From: an uncultured Elioraea sp.
GTDB lineage: Bacteria; Pseudomonadota; Alphaproteobacteria; Acetobacterales; Acetobacteraceae
NCBI GenBank assembly: GCA_937995555.1
Contig: CALKJX010000308.1
Location: 1 to 8,489, forward strand
DNA: 8,489 bases
Direction: 5' to 3'
Shown here: positions 5,438 to 8,489 of the stretch, one piece after another
How the letters are laid out: every line of letters begins with the position of its first letter
Position numbering within the stretch: position 1 is the first letter of the stretch
Notes under the pieces: model-generated
Told to the model about the DNA's origin: nothing
What the model saw: the letters and a program-made list of their open reading frames with translations, nothing else
The model's database searches: none
Program-made: the position numbers and the translations under genes

Positions 5438-6513
5438 GCTTCACCCTGAAGATCGTGCTCGCCGTCCTCGGCGCGCTCGGCGTCATCGTGGTCGTCACGA
5501 GCTTCGAACGACCGCCGGTGAATGTGGTCCAGGTGGGCCAGCGCGGCACCGCCATGGAGCTGGTGACCAATCCGCGCAGGGTGGCCGCGCAGCTTCCGCG
5601 CCACGCCGTGCCCGAGCCCACGCCGCCTCTGGACGCGGCCGGGCAGAAGGCCTCGGAGGTGTACGAGAACGTCCAGGTGCTGGGCGATCTCGACGCCAAC
5701 GCCTTCACCCGCCTGATGATCGGCATCACCGCCTGGGTGTCGCCCGAGCAGGGCTGCAACTACTGCCACAACCCCGAGAACCTCGCCTCGGACGAGGTCT
5801 ACACCAAGGTCGTCACGCGGCGGATGCTGCAGATGACCAAGACGATCAACGCCTCCTGGCAGGCGCATGTCGGGCAGACCGGCGTGACCTGCTACACCTG
5901 CCACCGCGGCAAGCCGATCCCCGAGGCGGTGTGGTCGACCGATCCCGATCCGCGACGGACGCGCGGCATCATCGCCTCGGCGGCCGGACAGAACATCGCC
6001 TCGCCGGCCGTCGGCATGTCCTCGCTGCCGCACGATCCGTTCACGCCGTTCCTGCTGCGCGACGAGCCGATCCGCGTGATCGGCACGCGCCCGCTGCCGC
6101 ACGGCAATCCCGCCACCATCATGGGGGCGGAGTGGACGTATGGGCTGATGTTCCACTTCAGCGCCGCGACCGGGCAGAACTGCACCTTCTGTCACAACAC
6201 CCAGAACTTCGGGAAATGGGAGAGTTCGACGCCGCAGCGCGTCACCGCCTGGCACGGCATCCGCATGGTGCGCGAGCTCAACAACAGCTATGTCGAGCCG
6301 CTGCGTCCGCTCTGGGCCGCCAACCCGCACGGGCCGCCGGAGCGTGGCGACGCCACCCAGTCGCGCCTCGGCCCGGGCGGCGATCCGTGGAAGGTGAACT
6401 GCAGCACCTGCCATCTCGGCGCCAACCGGCCGCTGCTCGGTCGGTCGATGCTGGCGGACTACCCGGAACTGAACGCCGTGACCTTGGGTCCGCTGCGCTC
6501 GGCCTCGCGCTGA
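5434..6513 (+). CDS. pufC: Reaction-centre tetrahaem cytochrome c subunit
   Basis: This periplasmic cytochrome docks on PufLM and reduces the photo-oxidised special pair. The 359-residue protein has four haem c sites: CNYCH (108-112), CYTCH (153-157), CTFCH (250-254) and CSTCH (323-327). By spacing to the B. viridis subunit, the sixth ligands are Met95, Met131, Met239 and, for haem 4, His145; all four residues are present. Residues 5-22 are a hydrophobic segment, but no cysteine follows it (VTSFERPP where the viridis lipoprotein has GCFEPPP). It is therefore probably held by an uncleaved N-terminal helix or secreted with a non-lipoprotein signal peptide. The start overlaps the pufM stop, with GGAG at 5423-5426 as ribosome site. 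The usual pufX of Rhodobacter is absent. This is the last gene of the operon. Confidence 0.97.
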   Translation: MSFTLKIVLAVLGALGVIVVVTSFERPPVNVVQVGQRGTAMELVTNPRRVAAQLPRHAVPEPTPPLDAAGQKASEVYENVQVLGDLDANAFTRLMIGITAWVSPEQGCNYCHNPENLASDEVYTKVVTRRMLQMTKTINASWQAHVGQTGVTCYTCHRGKPIPEAVWSTDPDPRRTRGIIASAAGQNIASPAVGMSSLPHDPFTPFLLRDEPIRVIGTRPLPHGNPATIMGAEWTYGLMFHFSAATGQNCTFCHNTQNFGKWESSTPQRVTAWHGIRMVRELNNSYVEPLRPLWAANPHGPPERGDATQSRLGPGGDPWKVNCSTCHLGANRPLLGRSMLADYPELNAVTLGPLRSASR

Positions 6514-6526
6514 GTCCCCACGCGCA

Positions 6527-6562
6527 CCGGAGCCTCCGGGGCGGCCTCGCGCCGTCCCTTCT
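6527..6562 (+). terminator. Possible transcription terminator after pufC
   Basis: GGGGCGGC (6538-6545) can pair with GCCGTCCC (6551-6558): 8 bp including one G-U, with a 5-base loop, followed by TTCT at 6559-6562. A smaller hairpin, CCGGA/TCCGG (6527-6531 and 6535-6539), overlaps its left arm and would compete with it. The T-tract is short, so intrinsic termination is uncertain. The place, between convergent genes and 24 bases after the pufC stop, fits. Confidence 0.4.
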
Positions 6563-6571
6563 CCGTGCGCC

Positions 6572-6835
6572 TCACCGACGCAGCCGCAGCCAGAGATCGA
6601 GCAGATGCGCGGCCAGTGCGGCCGCGAGCCAGGCGCCGATCCAGACCGCGCCGGCGCCGATCAGGGCGGCGCGCAGGGCCAGGAGCAGCGCCGCGCCCGA
6701 CAGCAGCGTCGCGAACAGGCCCGGCAGCGCGACGGCCCGGCCCGCGCGGCCCAGCACGACCGCGAGCAATGCGGCCTCCAGCGCGACCAGCGCGAGGATC
6801 GCCTCCACCAGCCCGCCGCCGATCAGCCCCGCCAT
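6572..6835 (-). CDS. Small hydrophobic membrane protein, function unknown
   Basis: I do not recognise a named family. The 87-residue product is almost entirely Ala, Leu, Gly and Val, with about three predicted membrane helices: roughly residues 8-28, 37-57 and 60-80. Short basic patches (GRAGR at 29-33 and LRLRR at the C-terminus) probably mark cytoplasmic ends. Ala-rich frames can arise by chance in such GC-rich DNA. Two points favour a real gene: the clean hydrophobic segmentation and a strong GGAGGT ribosome site (+ strand 6848-6853), although its spacing of 12 bases is long. The gene converges on pufC and diverges from the cytochrome gene. No catalytic motif is visible. A role in assembly or in the adjoining cytochrome system would be guesswork. 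Confidence 0.6.
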   Translation of the reverse strand: MAGLIGGGLVEAILALVALEAALLAVVLGRAGRAVALPGLFATLLSGAALLLALRAALIGAGAVWIGAWLAAALAAHLLDLWLRLRR

Positions 6836-6984
6836 GACTTGGCCGATACCTCCGTCGAGGGGCGGCGCGCGGTCACGGCCGCGCTGGCGGTGGGTTGAAG
6901 CGCCGCAGCGGATCGCCTAATGGACGGGCGGATCGGGCGGGCTCGCCGCGCCCGGCAGGATCGCGCGGAAGGACCACGTCGCCG
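6836..6984. promoter_or_regulatory. Divergent intergenic region with candidate promoter
   Basis: These 149 bases lie between two divergent genes and should hold promoters for both. On the + strand TTGAAG (6895-6900) is followed after 17 bases by TAATGG (6918-6923), or after 15 bases by CCTAAT (6916-6921). This is a weak sigma70-like pair about 62 bases before the cytochrome ATG, and one of the few AT-containing spots here. The octamer GCGGATCG occurs at 6908-6915 and 6928-6935, 20 bases apart, which could be an operator, though GATCG is common in this DNA. Confidence 0.3.
6967..6973 (+). promoter_or_regulatory. Ribosome-binding site deciding the cytochrome start
   Basis: GGAAGGA lies 11 bases before the ATG at 6985 and 20 bases before the next in-frame ATG at 6994. 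This favours the MNSMELNKI start over MELNKI. Confidence 0.55.
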
Positions 6985-7527
6985 ATGAACTCGATGGAGC
7001 TGAACAAGATCGCCGCCTCGATCCTGACGGCCGGCATCCTGTTCATGGTGACCGGCATCATCGGCGACGCACTGGTGCACCCGAAGCGCCTGCATGAGAG
7101 CGTGCTGCGGATCGACACCGGCGCGGCACCGGCGGCCGCCCCGGCCGCGCCCGCCGCGCCCACGATCGAGCCGATCGGCCCGCTGCTGGCGAACGCCAAT
7201 CCCGAGAACGGCGCGGCGATCGCCCGCCGTGCCTGCGCCGCCTGCCACAGCTTCGACCAGGGCGGTCGCAACGGCGTCGGCCCCAATCTCTGGGGCATCG
7301 TCGGCGCCGATCATGCGCATGCGGAGGGGTTCAACTACTCGCAGGTGATCGCCGGCATGCGCGGCACGCCTTGGAGCTACGAGGAACTGAACAAGTTCAT
7401 CGCCAACCCGCGCGCCTACGCGCCGGGTACGCGCATGGCCTTCAACGGCCTGTCGAGCGCCCAGCAGCGCGCCGACCTGATCTCCTGGCTGCGCACGCTG
7501 GACACCGAGCCCAAGCCGCTGCCCTGA
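6985..7527 (+). CDS. Membrane-anchored monohaem cytochrome c, CycM/cytochrome cy type
   Basis: This is a class I c-type cytochrome of 180 residues, probably an electron carrier fixed to the periplasmic face of the membrane. Residues 8-30 form an uncleaved hydrophobic anchor after the typical start MELNKI. An Ala/Pro-rich linker follows (about 46-61), then a globular haem domain with CAACH at 84-88, the GVGPNLWGIVG block at 97-107, and Met151 in PGTRMAF as the likely sixth ligand. A C-terminal helix (about 158-172, ISWLRTL) completes the fold. This architecture matches Bradyrhizobium CycM, which feeds an aa3 oxidase, and resembles Rhodobacter cytochrome cy, which links bc1 to the reaction centre. 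Lying beside pufC, it is a plausible PufC donor, but a respiratory role is equally possible. It is transcribed separately from puf and converges on the next gene with only 11 bases between the stops. Confidence 0.9.
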   Translation: MNSMELNKIAASILTAGILFMVTGIIGDALVHPKRLHESVLRIDTGAAPAAAPAAPAAPTIEPIGPLLANANPENGAAIARRACAACHSFDQGGRNGVGPNLWGIVGADHAHAEGFNYSQVIAGMRGTPWSYEELNKFIANPRAYAPGTRMAFNGLSSAQQRADLISWLRTLDTEPKPLP

Positions 7528-7538
7528 GACCCGGCGGC

Positions 7539-8489
7539 TCACTGCGCCGCCGCGATCGCCTGCACCAGCGCCTGCCACGCGCGCTCGCGCGTCGCTTCGG
7601 CCTCGCGCGCCGCGGCGAGTGCGGCCTCGACCGCCAGCAGATCGAGCTCCGCCTGCAGCGCCGCCTCGCGCAGCGCGGTCTCGCGCGCCTCGGCCGTGAG
7701 CGCGGCGCGCTCGAAGGCGGCAAGCGCCTCGGTGATGCGCCCGGCCGCGCGCCCCGAAGCGCGATGCAGGGTCGCGCGCCAGCCGGGCGGCAGGTCGGCC
7801 ACCCGCTCCGGCGGCAGCGCGGCGAGCTTCGCCTCGACATGCGCACCGGGTGGTGGCAGCAGCGTCGCGGTCTCGGGATCCTCGGCGAGTCCCATCAACC
7901 TGAGCAGCCGATCGCGCGGGCGCACCGGGCCGGGCAGGTCGTCGGCCGTGGCGCGGCGGGCGAGGCCGGGCAGGGCGTCGGCGAGCGGCGGGTGCCGGGC
8001 GGCCAGTCGGGCGGCTTCCTCGGCCTGCGCGGGAACCGCGGCAAGCCGCCAGAGGATAAGGGCCGCCTCGCTCCAGAGCGCGGCCTCTGCGGCGGCTGCC
8101 GCGAGCGCGAGCGCCGGCGGCTCGCCGGGCAGATGCGCGGCGCGCAGCCGTGACGCCGCGTCCGGTGCCGCGTCATCGAGGGCGCGCAGTGCCGTCCGCC
8201 GGGCGGCGGCGAGCAGGTCGAGCTGCCGCTCGGACGGGGCGGTGTCGGCCTCCACCGCGGCGGCGGCCTGGGTGAAGATGGCGTCGCCGTCGGCGGTGGC
8301 GAGCAGACCGAGCAGGCGCCGGCCGAAGGCGGTCTGATCCCCCTCGGCCGGGATCTGCGCCGGTGCCCGCTGATGGAGGGCGCGGACAAGGCGTTGCCGC
8401 AGCGCCTCGCCGCGGGGGCCGAGGCCGAGCAGGGTGAGCAGGCCGGCGACCGTCAGCCCAGCCGGCGGCGGGCAGTGTTCATCGGCGGA
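7539..8489 (-). CDS. Unrecognised Ala/Leu/Arg-rich helical protein, 5' end beyond window
   Basis: The frame stays open from the stop at 7539 to the right edge (316 codons plus stop), so the start lies outside the window. A GTG at 8255 is only an internal candidate. I do not recognise the family. The product appears soluble, with no clear membrane segment, and is made of helix-forming Ala, Leu, Arg and Glu. A GLTVAGLLTLLGLGP stretch lies near the left end of the visible part. A motif-like LMGLAEDPETATLLPPPGA occurs mid-way. The C-terminal 80 or so residues (ITEALAAFERAALTAEAR onward) look like a long, possibly coiled-coil helix. Absence of any stop over 950 bases and a natural amino-acid mix favour this frame over the Ser/Arg-rich + strand frames opposite it. 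Nothing links it to photosynthesis. Confidence 0.6.
   Translation of the reverse strand, partial: SADEHCPPPAGLTVAGLLTLLGLGPRGEALRQRLVRALHQRAPAQIPAEGDQTAFGRRLLGLLATADGDAIFTQAAAAVEADTAPSERQLDLLAAARRTALRALDDAAPDAASRLRAAHLPGEPPALALAAAAAEAALWSEAALILWRLAAVPAQAEEAARLAARHPPLADALPGLARRATADDLPGPVRPRDRLLRLMGLAEDPETATLLPPPGAHVEAKLAALPPERVADLPPGWRATLHRASGRAAGRITEALAAFERAALTAEARETALREAALQAELDLLAVEAALAAAREAEATRERAWQALVQAIAAAQ

Noticed and set aside
5143..6414. 423-codon - strand open frame opposite pufM and pufC
   Set aside because: It is a shadow frame opposite well-supported haem-binding sequence.
6895..6984. Upstream extension of the cytochrome c frame by 30 codons
   Set aside because: The added residues are Arg/Gly/Ser/Pro-rich and would precede the membrane anchor, while GGAAGGA lies correctly placed for the ATG at 6985.
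7696..8337. 213-codon + strand open frame
   Set aside because: Its composition is almost only Ser, Ala and Arg, as expected opposite the Ala/Leu/Arg-rich - strand frame at 7539-8489.

Overview
The window is the reaction-centre end of a photosynthesis gene cluster from a purple phototrophic bacterium. The DNA is very GC-rich (roughly 70% by eye), with strong GC bias at third codon positions. Seven genes lie head to tail on the + strand in the order bchY-bchZ-pufB-pufA-pufL-pufM-pufC. The presence of bchYZ and pufLM, a pufC gene instead of pufX after pufM, and the GC content suggest an alphaproteobacterium outside the Rhodobacter group. A Rhodospirillales/Acetobacteraceae-like lineage is my best guess, but this is inference and not proven here.

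Layout. Positions 2-1489 hold bchY, whose 5' end is cut by the window edge. Positions 1493-2938 hold bchZ. Positions 2939-3091 form a leader where pufQ is found in Rhodobacter; no PufQ-like gene is present, but the region is rich in inverted repeats. Then come pufB (3092-3307) and pufA (3321-3503), a long GC-rich hairpin (3512-3564), pufL (3614-4438), pufM (4457-5437) and pufC (5434-6513), the last overlapping pufM by ATGA. A hairpin followed by a short T-rich stretch at 6538-6562 may end the operon. Beyond it are a small hydrophobic membrane protein on the - strand (6572-6835), a divergently transcribed membrane-anchored monohaem cytochrome c on the + strand (6985-7527), and the 3' part of an unrecognised Ala/Leu-rich protein on the - strand (7539-8489) that runs off the right edge.

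How the genes work together. BchY and BchZ form the catalytic component of chlorophyllide a oxidoreductase, which makes the bacteriochlorin ring of bacteriochlorophyll. PufB and PufA bind that pigment in the LH1 antenna ring. PufL and PufM form the photochemical core, and the tetrahaem PufC re-reduces the oxidised special pair. The tethered cytochrome c next door could carry electrons from cytochrome bc1 to PufC or to an oxidase, but that is inferred from type and proximity.

Most notable points: the reaction centre carries the Blastochloris viridis-type pair of Asn at L213 and Asp in PufM near QB; it has Gln at L104 beside the active bacteriopheophytin; PufC lacks a lipobox cysteine; PufB has a long C-terminal tail; and the pufB leader has three inverted-repeat arms that can pair in two mutually exclusive ways. 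No mobile element, CRISPR array, tRNA or rRNA was seen. I found no clearly new biological system.
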